The notes beneath the pieces were generated by a model, which searched no databases, was not told the DNA's origin, and saw only the letters and a list, made by a program, of their open reading frames with translations. 64,000 nucleotides of DNA from Patiria miniata (taxonomy: Eukaryota; Echinodermata; Asteroidea; Valvatida; Asterinidae), in contig NW_024037076.1 in the NCBI RefSeq assembly GCF_015706575.1, forward strand, positions 12,025,898 to 12,089,897, given 5' to 3'. Below are positions 12,401 to 27,400 of the stretch, one piece after another. The position numbers were made by a program, and so were the translations under genes. Each line of letters starts with the position of its first letter. Position 1 is the first letter of the stretch.

Positions 12401-15400
12401 TAAAACTGCAAGAAATACTATTTTGCAACAACTTTGTGCAGCAAGAAAACCATCACACGATTCTACGTGTGCTGAAGTTTTACATAAACCCAGTAATAAG
12501 ACTCAATAAAGCAGTTTATTAGTGGAAATTAATTAGTAAAGATATGTGGCTCTTTGTGAAAACGCAAATTCACGTTTCCGACATATTGGCACTTTCTGTT
12601 CAACGTGTATTTCCATAGGCGCGCGTGAGTACGCGCGCGCGCCTGAAAATGTAACAAAGATATGTGGCTCTTCGTGAAAACGCAAATCTCATTTGACCTA
12701 CTTTTACGTATTTCCGTGCAATGGGTTTTGTACGCGTTCAAAGGGCCAAAATGTATGTGGCTCTTCGTGAAAACGCAAAATGCAGTTATCGAGATTTCTG
12801 CCCCTTGCAACATTAATGTAACTTAGAAATTAATGATGTTTTGCTTACAGAAACATGTCAAAATGGTTAAGTACATTGTTTTAATGCGAAATATCGAAAA
12901 AAAATCAAAATCGAAAAAAAATGTAATTTTGGAGATATGTGGCTCTTCGTGAAAACGGTGACGATATGTGTAAGAAAGGATTAAATCAAACGAAAGTTTG
13001 GTGTAAGTGCTTTCTTAAAAACAAACAAAACAAATCTGCTCCTTCATTATTAACATTTCTCAATTAATCAGAAACTGCTCAGTTCCTTTAATTAAGAGCA
13101 CACAGCCACTATTTAGTCGTACCGATGATTTCGATGGTGAACATGCACATATCTGAATTCCCAGCGGAATCAGATACAATGCACGTGACTGTTGTGTTGC
13201 CCAAATTGAATGTGCCACCTGAGATCACCGGATTGCTATCACCATCTGTACAACTGATGTCACTTGCAGTTAAGGTGTCCACATTATCCGTAGCCAAAGG
13301 TGGTGGTGACCAAGTAACTGCAGAAGTCGAACCTCCGGCGTCCGTTGACATGTCCGTGATCGAGGTGGGACATGTGATGTCAGGTTTTATGGTATCTGTA
13401 AGGCAGCATAAAATAAAACACAAGTTCAAAAGCTGGGTTCCAAAAAAACAAACAAAGCTGCTTCTTACATGAGTAGAAAAAAAAACTATTCAGTACGTTT
13501 AATGGAACTTTTTAAAAACAACGGGTAGTCCTGAAATTACTGTATTCGGTGCATGTTTTTTGCGGTCGCAAACAAATAGTGGTTCAACTGTTTCTCATAG
13601 GTTTTGCATTGTGGCAACTTGGGCATTGCAGTTATTTATCTCAAATAACTTTACAACCAAGGTCTCCTAGCCATCAACTATTGTCAAACAACTGAACCAG
13701 TTTGTTAGTTACTGGTTGCACTGCTGTAAATTTGGTTTCGAATCCCACACATTAAACAGGATTTGCTCCTGCTTGGTTTTACACCGAAGTGAACTTCCTT
13801 TTCTCAATTGTGTTAAATCAGGCGGAAGTGTTCGCTTCCATGAATGTATTTTTCTATGACTCATGGTTCTGGAGGATATTATTAAAGGAAGTGAAATCCG
13901 AGGATCAATACGCCACCCCCTGACACATATTGTGATCTTGTAACGTCAGGGACTTAATTATGTGTAAGAAAGGATTAAATCAAACGAAAGTTAGGTGTAA
14001 GTGCTTTCTTAAAAACAAAAACAAATCTGCTCCTTCATTATTAACATTTCTCAATTAATCAGAAACTGCTCAGTTCCTTTAATTGAGAGCACACAGCCAC
14101 TATTTAGTCGTACCGATGATTTCGATGGTGAACATGCACATATCTGAATTCCCAGCGGAATCAGATACAATGCACGTGACTGTTGTGTTGCCCAAATTGA
14201 ATGTGCCACCTGAGATCACCGGATTGCTATCACCATCTGTACAACTGATGTCACTTGCAGTTAAGGTGTCCACATTATCCGTAGCCGACGGTGGTGGTGA
14301 CCAAGTAACTGCAGCAGTCGAACCTCCGGCGTCCGTTGACATGTCCGTGATTGAGGTGGGACATGTGATGTCAGGTTTTATGGTATCTGTAAGGCAGCAT
14401 AAAATAAAACACAAGTTCATAAGCTGGGTTCCAAAAAACAAACAAAGCTGCTTCTTACATAAGTAGAAAAAAAACTATTCAGTACGTTTAATGGAAGTTT
14501 TTAAAAACAACGGGTAGTCCTGAAATAACTGTATTCGGTGCATGTTTTTGCGGTCGCAAACAAATAGTGGTTCAACTGTTTCTCATAGGTTTTGCATTGT
14601 GGCAACTTGGGCATTGCAGTTATTTATCTCAAATAACTTTACAACCAAGGTCTCCTAGCCATCAACTATTGTCAAACAACTGAACCAGTTTGTTAGTTAC
14701 TGGTTGCACTGCTGTAAATTTGGTTTAGAGTCCCACACATTAAACAGGATTTGCTCCTGCTTGGTTTTACACCGAAGTGAATTTGCTTTTCTCAATTGTG
14801 TTAAATCAGGCGGAAGTGTTCGCTTCCATGAATGTATTTTTCTATGACTCATGGTTCTGGAGGATAATATTAAAGGAAGTGAGATCCGAGGAACAATACG
14901 GTACCCCCTGACACATACTGTGATCTTGTAACGTCAGGGACTTAATTGTGTAAGAAAGGATTAAATCAAACGAAAGTTAGGTGTAAGTGCTTTCTTAAAA
15001 AACAAAAAAAATCTGCTCCTTCATTATTAACATTTCTCAATTAATCAGAAACTGCTCAGTTCCTTTAATTGAGAGCACACAGCCACTGTTTAGTCGTACC
15101 GATGATTTCGATGGTGAACATGCACATATCTGAATTCCCAGCGGAATCAGATACAATGCACGTGACTGTTGTGTTGCCCAAATTGAATGTGCCACCTGAG
15201 ATCACCGGATTGCTATCACCATCTGTACAACTGATGTCACTTGCAGTTAAGGTGTCCACATTATCCGTAGCCAAAGGTGGTGGTGACCAAGTAACTGCAG
15301 CAGTCGAACCTCCGGCGTCCGTTGACATGTCCGTGATTGAGGTGGGACATGTGATGTCAGGTTTTATGGTATCTGTAAGGCAGCATAAAGTAAAACACAA

Positions 15401-18400
15401 GTTCATAATCTGGGTTCCAAAAAAAAAAAAAAAAAGCTGCTTCTTACATCAGTAGAAAAAAAAATTATTCAGTACGTTTAATGGAAGATTTTAAAAACAA
15501 CGGGTAGTCCTGAAATTACTGTATTCGGTGCATGTTTTCGCGGTCGCAAACAATAGTGGTTCAACTGTTTCTCATAGGTTTGCATTGTGGCAACTTGGGC
15601 ATTGCAGTTATTTATCTCAAATGACTTTACAACCAAGGTCTCCTAGCCATCAACTATTGTCAAACAACTGAACCAGTTTGTTAGTTACTGGTTGCACTGC
15701 TGTAAATTTGGTTTCGAGTCCCACACATTAAACAGGATTTGCTCCTGCTTGGTTTTACACCGAAGTGAACTTCCTTTTCTCAATTGTGTTAAATCAGGCG
15801 GAAGTGTTCGCTTCCATGAATGTATTTTTCTATGACTCATGGTTCTGGAGGATATTATTAAAGGAATTGAAATCCGAGGAACAATACGGTACCGCCTGAC
15901 ACATACTGTGATCTTGTAACGTCAGGGACTTAATTATGTGTAAGAAAGGATTAAATCAAACGAAAGTTAGGTGTAAGTGCTTTCTTCAAAACAAAACAAA
16001 ATATGCTCCTTCATTATTAACATTTCTCAATTAATCAGAAACTGCTCAGTTCCTTTAATTGAGAGCACACAGCCACTATTTAGTCGTACCGATGATTTCG
16101 ATGGTGAACATGCACATATCTGAATTCCCAGCGGAATCAGATACAATGCACGTGACTGTTGTGTTGCCCAAATTGAATGTGCCACCTGAGATCACCGGAT
16201 TGCTATCACCATCTGTACAACTGATGTCACTTGCAGTTAAGGTGTCCACATTATCCGTAGCCGACGGTGGTGATGACCAAGTAACTGCAGCAGTCGAACC
16301 TCCGGCGTCCGTTGACATGTCCGTGATTGAGGTGGGACATGTGATGTCAGGTTTTATGGTATCTGTAAGGCAGCATAAAGTAAAACACAAGTTCATAATC
16401 TGGGTTCCAAAAAACAAAAAACAAAGCTGCTTCTTACATCAGTAGAAAAAAAACTATTCAGTACGTTTAATGGAAGTTTTTAAAAACAACGGGTAGTCCT
16501 GAAATTACTGTATTCGGTGCATGTTTTTGCGGTCGCAAACAAATAGTGGTTCAACTGTTTCTCATAGGTTTTGCATTGTGGCAACTTGGGCATTGCAGTT
16601 ATTTATCTCAAATAACTTTACAACCAAGGTCTCCTAGCCATCAACTATTGTCAAACAACTGAACCAGTTTGTTAGTTACTGGTTGCACTGCTGTAAATTT
16701 GGTTTCGAATCACACACATTAAAACAGGATTTGCTCCTGCTTGGTTTTACACCGAAGTGAACTTCCTTTTCTCAATTGTGTTAAATCAGGCGGAAGTGTT
16801 CGCTTCCATGAATGTATTTTTTTATGACTCATGGTTCTGGAGGATATTATTAAAGGAAGTGAAATCCGAGGAACAATATGGTAACCCCTGACACATACTG
16901 TGATCTTGTAACGTCAGGGACTTAATTATGTGTAAGAAAGGATTAAATCAAACGAAAGTTAGGTGTAAGTGCTTTCTTCAAAACAAAAACAATCTGCTCC
17001 TTCATTATTAACATTTCTCAATTAATCAGAAACTGCTCAGTTCCTTTAATTGAGAGCACACAGCCACTATTTAGTCGTACCGATGATTTCGATGGTGAAC
17101 ATGCACATATCTGAATTCCCAGCGGAATCAGATACAATGCACGTGACTGTTGTGTTGCCCAAATTGAATGTGCCACCGGAGATCACCGGATTGCTATCAC
17201 CATCTGTACAACTGATGTCACTTGCAGTTAAGGTGTCCACATTATCCGTAGCCGACGGTGGTGGTGACCAAGTAACTGCAGCAGTCGAACCTCCGGCGTC
17301 CGTTGACATGTCCGTGATTGAGGTGGGACATGTGATGTCAGGTTTTATGGTATCTGTAAGGCAGCATAAAGTAAAACACAAGTTCATAATCTGGGTTCCA
17401 AAAAAACAAACACAGCTGCTTCTTACATCAGTAGAAAAAAAACTATTCAGTACGTTTAATGGAAGTTTTTAAAAACAACGGGTAGTCCTGAAATTACTGT
17501 ATTCGGTGCATGTTTTTGCGGTCGCAAACAAATAGTGGTTCAACTGTTTCTCATAGGTTTTGCATTGTGGCAACTTGGGCATTGCAGTTATTTATCTCAA
17601 ATAACTTTACAACCAAGGTCTCCTAGCCATCAACTATTGTCAAACAACTGAACCAGTTTGTTAGTTACTGTTTGCACTGCTGTAAATTTGGTTTCGAATC
17701 CCACACATTAAACATGATTTGCTCCTGCTTGGTTTTACACCGAAGTGAACTTCCTTTTCTCAATTGTGTTAAATCAGGCGGAAGTGTTCGCTTCCATGAA
17801 TGTATTTTTTTATGACTCATGGTTCTGGAGGATATTATTAAAGGAAGTGAAATCCGAGGAACAATACTGTACCCCCTGACACATACTGTGATCTTGTAAC
17901 GTCAGGGACTTAAATATGTGTAAGAAAGGATTAAATCAAACGAAAGTTAGGTGTAAGTGCTTTCTTCAAAACAAAAACAATCTGCTCCTTCATTATTAAC
18001 ATTTCTCAATTAATCAGAAACTGCTCAGTTCCTTTAATTGAGAGCACACAGCCACTATTTAGTCGTACCGATGATTTCGATGGTGAACATGCACATATCT
18101 GAATTTCCAGCGGAATCAGATACAATGCACGTGACTGTTGTGTTGCCCAAATTGAATGTGCCACCTGAGATCACCGGATTGCTATCACCATCTGTACAAC
18201 TGATGTCACTTGCAGTTAAGGTGTCCACATTATCCGTAGCCGACAGTGGTGGTGACCAAGTAACTGCAGCAGTCGAACCTCCGGCGTCCGTTGACATGTC
18301 CGTGATTGAGGTGGGACATGTGATGTCAGGTTTTATGGTATCTGTAAGGCAGCATAAAGTAAAACACAAGTTCATAATCTGGGTTCCAAAAAAAAAAAAA

Positions 18401-21400
18401 AAAGCTGCTTCTTACATCAGTAGAAAAAAAAATATTCAGTACGTTTAATGGAAGTTTTTAAAAACAACGGGTAGTCCTGAAATTACTGTATTCGGTGCAT
18501 GTTTTTGCGGTCGCAAACAAATAGTGGTTCAACTGTTTCTCATAGGTTTTGCATTGTGGCAACTTGGGCATTGCAGTTATTTATCTCAAATAACTTTACA
18601 ACCAAGGTCTCCTAGCCATCAACTATTGTCAAACAACTGAACCAGTTTGTTAGTTACTGTTTGCACTGCTGTAAATTTGGTTTCGAATCCCACACATTAA
18701 AACAGGATTTGCTCCTGCTTGGTTTTACACCGAAGTGAACTTCCTTTTCTCAATTGTGTTAAATCAGGCGGAAGTGTTCGCTTCCATGAATGTATTTTTC
18801 TATGACTCATGGTTCTGGAGGATATTATTAAAGGAAGTGAAATCCGAGGAACCATATGGTACCCCCTGACACATACTGTGATCTTGTAACGTCAGGGACT
18901 TAATTATGTGTAAGAAAGGATTAAATCAAACGAAAGTTAGGTGTAAGTGCTTTCTTCAAAACAAAACAAAATCTGCTCCTTCATTATTAACATTTCTCAA
19001 TTAATCAGAAACTGCTCAGTTCCTTTAATTGAGAGCACACAGCCACTATTTAGTCGTACCGATGATTTCGATGGTGAACATGCACATATCTGAATTCCCA
19101 GCGGAATCAGATACAATGCACGTGACTGTTGTGTTGCCCAAATTGAATGTGCCACCGGAGATCACCGGATTGCTATCACCATCTGTACAACTGATGTCAC
19201 TTGCAGTTAAGGTGTCCACATTATCCGTAGCCGACGGTGGTGGTGACCAAGTAACTGCAGCAGTCGAACCTCCGGCGTCCGTTGACATGTCCGTGATTGA
19301 GGTGGGACATGTGATGTCAGGTTTTATGGTATCTGTAAGGCAGCATAAAGTAAAACACAAGTTCATAATCTGGGTTCCAAAAAACAAAAAAACAAAGCTG
19401 CTTCTTACATCAGTAGAAAAAAAACTATTCAGTACGTTTAATGGAAGTTTTTAAAACAACGGGTAGTCCTGAAATTACTGTATTCGGTGCATGTTTTTGC
19501 GGTCGCAAACAAATAGTGGTTCAACTGTTTCTCATAGGTTTTGCATTGTGGCAACTTGGGCATTGCAGTTATTTATCTCAAATAACTTTACAACCAAGGT
19601 CTCCTAGCCATCAACTATTGTCAAACAACTGAACCAGTTTGTTAGTTACTGGTTGCACTGCTGTAAATTTGGTTTCGAATCCCACACATTAAAACAGGAT
19701 TTGCTCCTGCTTGGTTTTACACCGAAGTGAACTTCCTTTTCTCAATTGTGTTAAATCAGGCGGAAGTGTTCGCTTCCATGAATGTATTTTTTTATGACTC
19801 ATGGTTCTGGAGGATATTATTAAAGGAAGTGAAATCCGAGGAACCATATGGTACCCCCTGACACATACTGTGATCTTGTAACGTCAGGGACTTAATTATG
19901 TGTAAGAAAGGATTAAATCAAACGAAAGTTAGGTGTAAGTGCTTTCTTCAAAACAAAACAAAATCTGCTCCTTCATTATTAACATTTCTCAATTAATCAG
20001 AAACTGCTCAGTTCCTTTAATTGAGAGCACACAGCCACTATTTAGTCGTACCGATGATTTCGATGGTGAACATGCACATATCTGAATTTCCAGCGGAATC
20101 AGATACAATGCACGTGACTGTTGTGTTGCCCAAATTGAATGTGCCACCGGAGATCACCGGATTGCTATCACCATCTGTACAACTGATGTCACTTGCAGTT
20201 AAGGTGTCCACATTATCCGTAGCCGACGGTGGTGGTGACCAAGTAACTGCAGCAGTCGAACCTCCGGCGTCCGTTGACATGTCCGTGATTGAGGTGGGAC
20301 ATGTGATGTCAGGTTTTATGGTATCTGTAAGGCAGCATAAAGTAAAACACAAGTTCATAATCTGGGTTCCAAAAAAACAAAAAAAGCTGCTTCTTACATC
20401 AGTAGAAAAAAAAACTATTCAGTACGTTTAATGGAAGTTTTTAAAAACAACGGGTAGTCCTGAAATTACTGTATTCGGTGCATGTTTTCGCGGTCGCAAA
20501 CAAATAGTGGTTCAACTGTTTCTCATAGGTTTTGCATTGTGGCAACTTGGGCATTGCAGTTATTTATCTCAAATAACTTTACAACCAAGGTCTCCTAGCC
20601 ATCAACTATTGTCAAACAACTGAACCAGTTTGTTAGTTACTGTTTGCACTGCTGTAAATTTGGTTTCGAATCCCACACATTAAACATGATTTGCTCCTGC
20701 TTGGTTTTACACCGAAGTGAACTTCCTTTTCTCAATTGTGTTAAATCAGGCGGAAGTGTTCGCTTCCATGAATGTATTTTTTTATGACTCATGGTTCTGG
20801 AGGATATTATTAAAGGAAGTGAAATCCGAGGAACAATACGGTACCCCCTGACACATACTGTGATCTTGTAACGTCAGGGACTTAATTATGTGTAAGAAAG
20901 GATTAAATCAAACGAAAGTTAGGTGTAAGTGCTTTCTTCAAAAAAAAAAAAAAATCTGCTCCTTCATTATTAACATTTCTCAATTAATCAGAAACTGCTC
21001 AGTTCCTTTAATTGAGAGCACACAGCCACTATTTAGTCGTACCGATGATTTCGATGGTGAACATGCACATATCTGAATTCCCAGCGGAATCAGATACAAT
21101 GCACGTGACTGTTGTGTTGCCCAAATTGAATGTGCCACCTGAGATCACCGGATTGCTATCACCATCTGTACAACTGATGTCACTTGCAGTTAAGGTGTCC
21201 ACATTATCCGTAGCCGACGGTGGTGGTGACCAAGTAACTGCAGCAGTCGAACCTCCGGCGTCCGTTGACATGTCCGTGATTGAGGTGGGACATGTGATGT
21301 CAGGTTTTATGGTATCTGTAAGGCAGCATAAAGTAAAACACAAGTTCATAATCTGGGTTCCAAAAAAAAAAAAAAAGCTGCTTCTTACATCAGTAGAAAA

Positions 21401-24400
21401 AAAAACTATTCAGTACGTTTAATGGAAGTTTTTAAAAACAACGGGTAGTCCTGAAATTACTGTATTCGGTGCATGTTTTCGCGGTCGCAAACAAATAGTG
21501 GTTCAACTGTTTCTCATAGGTTTTGCATTGTGGCAACTTGGGCATTGCAGTTATTTATCTCAAATAACTTTACAACCAAGGTCTCCTAGCCATCAACTAT
21601 TGTCAAACAACTGAACCAGTTTGTTAGTTACTGGTTGCACTGCTGTAAATTTGGTTTCGAATCCCACACATTAAAACAGGATTTGCTCCTGCTTGGTTTT
21701 ACACCGAAGTGAACTTCCTTTTCTCAATTGTGTTAAATCAGGCGGAAGTGTTCGCTTCCATGAATGTATTTTTTATGACTCATGGTTCTGGAGGATATTA
21801 TTAAAGGAAGTGAAATCCGAGGAACCATATGGTACCCCCTGACACATACTGTGATCTTGTAACGTCAGGGACTTAATTATGTGTAAGAAAGGATTAAATC
21901 AAACGAAAGTTAGGTGTAAGTGCTTTCTTCAAAACAAAACAAAATCTGCTCCTTCATTATTAACATTTCTCAATTAATCAGAAACTGCTCAGTTCCTTTA
22001 ATTGAGAGCACACAGCCACTATTTAGTCGTACCGATGATTTCGATGGTGAACATGCACATATCTGAATTTCCAGCGGAATCAGATACAATGCACGTGACT
22101 GTTGTGTTGCCCAAATTGAATGTGCCACCGGAGATCACCGGATTGCTATCACCATCTGTACAACTGATGTCACTTGCAGTTAAGGTGTCCACATTATCCG
22201 TAGCCGACGGTGGTGGTGACCAAGTAACTGCAGCAGTCGAACCTCCGGCGTCCGTTGACATGTCCGTGATTGAGGTGGGACATGTGATGTCAGGTTTTAT
22301 GGTATCTGTAAGGCAGCATAAAGTAAAACACAAGTTCATAATCTGGGTTCCAAAAAAACAAAACAAAGCTGCTTCTTACATCAGTAGAAAAAAAACTATT
22401 CAGTACGTTTAATGGAAGTTTTTAAAAACAACGGGTAGTCCTGAAATTACTGTATTCGGTGCATGTTTTTGCGGTCGCAAACAAATAGTGGTTCAACTGT
22501 TTCTCATAGGTTTTGCATTGTGGCAACTTGGGCATTGCAGTTATTTATCTCAAATAACTTTACAACCAAGGTCTCCTAGCCATCAACTATTGTCAAACAA
22601 CTGAACCAGTTTGTTAGTTACTGTTTGCACTGCTGTAAATTTGGTTTCGAATCCCACACATTAAACAGGATTTGCTCCTGCTTGGTTTTACACCGAAGTG
22701 AACTTCCTTTTCTCAATTGTGTTAAATCAGGCGGAAGTGTTCGCTTCCATGAATGTATTTTTTTATGACTCATGGTTCTGGAGGATATTATTAAAGGAAG
22801 TGAAATCCGAGGAACAATACGGTACCCCCTGACACATACTGTGATCTTGTAACGTCAGGGACTTAATTATGTGTAAGAAAGGATTAAATCAAACGAAAGT
22901 TAGGTGTAAGTGCTTTCTTCAAAAAAAAAAAAAAATCTGCTCCTTCATTATTAACATTTCTCAATTAATCAGAAACTGCTCAGTTCCTTTAATTGAGAGC
23001 ACACAGCCACTATTTAGTCGTACCGATGATTTCGATGGTGAACATGCACATATCTGAATTCCCAGCGGAATCAGATACAATGCACGTGACTGTTGTGTTG
23101 CCCAAATTGAATGTGCCACCTGAGATCACCGGATTGCTATCACCATCTGTACAACTGATGTCACTTGCAGTTAAGGTGTCCACATTATCCGTAGCCGACG
23201 GTGGTGGTGACCAAGTAACTGCAGCAGTCGAACCTCCGGCGTCCGTTGACATGTCCGTGATTGAGGTGGGACATGTGATGTCAGGTTTTATGGTATCTGT
23301 AAGGCAGCATAAAGTAAAACACAAGTTCATAATCTGGGTTCCAAAAAAAAAAAAAAAGCTGCTTCTTACATCAGTAGAAAAAAAAACTATTCAGTACGTT
23401 TAATGGAAGTTTTTAAAAACAACGGGTAGTCCTGAAATTACTGTATTCGGTGCATGTTTTTGCGGTCGCAAACAAATAGTGGTTCAACTGTTTCTCATAG
23501 GTTTTGCATTGTGGCAACTTGGGCATTGCAGTTATTTATCTCAAATAACTTTACAACCAAGGTCTCCTAGCCATCAACTATTGTCAAACAACTGAACCAG
23601 TTTGTTAGTTACTGTTTGCACTGCTGTAAATTTGGTTTCGAATCCCACACATTAAACAGGATTTGCTCCTGCTTGGTTTTACACCGAAGTGAACTTCCTT
23701 TTCTCAATTGTGTTAAATCAGGCGGAAGTGTTCGCTTCCATGAATGTATTTTTTTATGACTCATGGTTCTGGAGGATATTATTAAAGGAAGTGAAATCCG
23801 AGGAACAATATGGTACCCCCTGACACATACTGTGATCTTGTAACGTCAGGGACTTAATTATGTGTAAGAAAGGATTAAATCAAACGAAAGTTAGGTGTAA
23901 GTGCTTTCTTCAAAACAAAACAAAATCTGCTCCTTCATTATTAACATTTCTCAATTAATCAGAAACTGCTCAGTTCCTTTAATTGAGAGCACACAGCCAC
24001 TATTTAGTCGTACCGATGATTTCGATGGTGAACATGCACATATCTGAATTCCCAGCGGAATCAGATACAATGCACGTGACTGTTGTGTTGCCCAAATTGA
24101 ATGTGCCACCTGAGATCACCGGATTGCTATCACCATCTGTACAACTGATGTCACTTGCAGTTAAGGTGTCCACATTATCCGTAGCCGACGGTGGTGGTGA
24201 CCAAGTAACTGCAGCAGTCGAACCTCCGGCGTCCGTTGACATGTCCGTGATTGAGGTGGGACATGTGATGTCAGGTTTTATGGTATCTGTAAGGCAGCAT
24301 AAAGTAAAACACAAGTTCATAATCTGGGTTCCAAAAAAAAAAAAAAGCTGCTTCTTACATCAGTAGAAAAAAAAACTATTCAGTACGTTTAATGGAAGTT

Positions 24401-27400
24401 TTTAAAAACAACGGGTAGTCCTGAAATTACTGTATTCGGTGCATGTTTTTGCGGTCGCAAACAAATAGTGGTTCAACTGTTTCTCATAGGTTTTGCATTG
24501 TGGCAACTTGGGCATTGCAGTTATTTATCTCAAATAACTTTACAACCAAGGTCTCCTAGCCATCAACTATTGTCAAACAACTGAACCAGTTTGTTAGTTA
24601 CTGGTTGCACTGCTGTAAATTTGGTTTCGAATCCCACACATTAAAACAGGATTTGCTCCTGCTTGGTTTTACACCGAAGTGAACTTCCTTTTCTCAATTG
24701 TGTTAAATCAGGCGGAAGTGTTCGCTTCCATGAATGTATTTTTTTATGACTCATGGTTCTGGAGGATATTATTAAAGGAAGTGAAATCCGAGGAACCATA
24801 TGGTACCCCCTGACACATACTGTGATCTTGTAACGTCAGGGACTTAATTATGTGTAAGAAAGGATTAAATCAAACGAAAGTTAGGTGTAAGTGCTTTCTT
24901 CAAAACAAAACAAAATCTGCTCCTTCATTATTAACATTTCTCAATTAATCAGAAACTGCTCAGTTCCTTTAATTGAGAGCACACAGCCACTATTTAGTCG
25001 TACCGATGATTTCGATGGTGAACATGCACATATCTGAATTTCCAGCGGAATCAGATACAATGCACGTGACTGTTGTGTTGCCCAAATTGAATGTGCCACC
25101 GGAGATCACCGGATTGCTATCACCATCTGTACAACTGATGTCACTTGCAGTTAAGGTGTCCACATTATCCGTAGCCGACGGTGGTGGTGACCAAGTAACT
25201 GCAGCAGTCGAACCTCCGGCGTCCGTTGACATGTCCGTGATTGAGGTGGGACATGTGATGTCAGGTTTTATGGTATCTGTAAGGCAGCATAAAGTAAAAC
25301 ACAAGTTCATAATCTGGGTTCCAAAAAAACAAAACAAAGCTGCTTCTTACATCAGTAGAAAAAAAACTATTCAGTACGTTTAATGGAAGTTTTTAAAAAC
25401 AACGGGTAGTCCTGAAATTACTGTATTCGGTGCATGTTTTTGCGGTCGCAAACAAATAGTGGTTCAACTGTTTCTCATAGGTTTTGCATTGTGGCAACTT
25501 GGGCATTGCAGTTATTTATCTCAAATAACTTTACAACCAAGGTCTCCTAGCCATCAACTATTGTCAAACAACTGAACCAGTTTGTTAGTTACTGTTTGCA
25601 CTGCTGTAAATTTGGTTTCGAATCCCACACATTAAACAGGATTTGCTCCTGCTTGGTTTTACACCGAAGTGAACTTCCTTTTCTCAATTGTGTTAAATCA
25701 GGCGGAAGTGTTCGCTTCCATGAATGTATTTTTTTATGACTCATGGTTCTGGAGGATATTATTAAAGGAAGTGAAATCCGAGGAACAATACGGTACCCCC
25801 TGACACATACTGTGATCTTGTAACGTCAGGGACTTAATTATGTGTAAGAAAGGATTAAATCAAACGAAAGTTAGGTGTAAGTGCTTTCTTCAAAAAAAAA
25901 AAAAATCTGCTCCTTCATTATTAACATTTCTCAATTAATCAGAAACTGCTCAGTTCCTTTAATTGAGAGCACACAGCCACTATTTAGTCGTACCGATGAT
26001 TTCGATGGTGAACATGCACATATCTGAATTCCCAGCGGAATCAGATACAATGCACGTGACTGTTGTGTTGCCCAAATTGAATGTGCCACCTGAGATCACC
26101 GGATTGCTATCACCATCTGTACAACTGATGTCACTTGCAGTTAAGGTGTCCACATTATCCGTAGCCGACGGTGGTGGTGACCAAGTAACTGCAGCAGTCG
26201 AACCTCCGGCGTCCGTTGACATGTCCGTGATTGAGGTGGGACATGTGATGTCAGGTTTTATGGTATCTGTAAGGCAGCATAAAGTAAAACACAAGTTCAT
26301 AATCTGGGTTCCAAAAAAAAAAAAAAAGCTGCTTCTTACATCAGTAGAAAAAAAAACTATTCAGTACGTTTAATGGAAGTTTTTAAAAACAACGGGTAGT
26401 CCTGAAATTACTGTATTCGGTGCATGTTTTTGCGGTCGCAAACAAATAGTGGTTCAACTGTTTCTCATAGGTTTTGCATTGTGGCAACTTGGGCATTGCA
26501 GTTATTTATCTCAAATAACTTTACAACCAAGGTCTCCTAGCCATCAACTATTGTCAAACAACTGAACCAGTTTGTTAGTTACTGTTTGCACTGCTGTAAA
26601 TTTGGTTTCGAATCCCACACATTAAACAGGATTTGCTCCTGCTTGGTTTTACACCGAAGTGAACTTCCTTTTCTCAATTGTGTTAAATCAGGCGGAAGTG
26701 TTCGCTTCCATGAATGTATTTTTTTATGACTCATGGTTCTGGAGGATATTATTAAAGGAAGTGAAATCCGAGGAACAATATGGTACCCCCTGACACATAC
26801 TGTGATCTTGTAACGTCAGGGACTTAATTATGTGTAAGAAAGGATTAAATCAAACGAAAGTTAGGTGTAAGTGCTTTCTTCAAAACAAAACAAAATCTGC
26901 TCCTTCATTATTAACATTTCTCAATTAATCAGAAACTGCTCAGTTCCTTTAATTGAGAGCACACAGCCACTATTTAGTCGTACCGATGATTTCGATGGTG
27001 AACATGCACATATCTGAATTCCCAGCGGAATCAGATACAATGCACGTGACTGTTGTGTTGCCCAAATTGAATGTGCCACCTGAGATCACCGGATTGCTAT
27101 CACCATCTGTACAACTGATGTCACTTGCAGTTAAGGTGTCCACATTATCCGTAGCCGACGGTGGTGGTGACCAAGTAACTGCAGCAGTCGAACCTCCGGC
27201 GTCCGTTGACATGTCCGTGATTGAGGTGGGACATGTGATGTCAGGTTTTATGGTATCTGTAAGGCAGCATAAAGTAAAACACAAGTTCATAATCTGGGTT
27301 CCAAAAAAACAAACAAAGCTGCTTCTTACATCAGTAGAAAAAAACTATTCAGTACGTTTAATGGAAGTTTTTAAAAACAACGGGTAGTCCTGAAATTACT

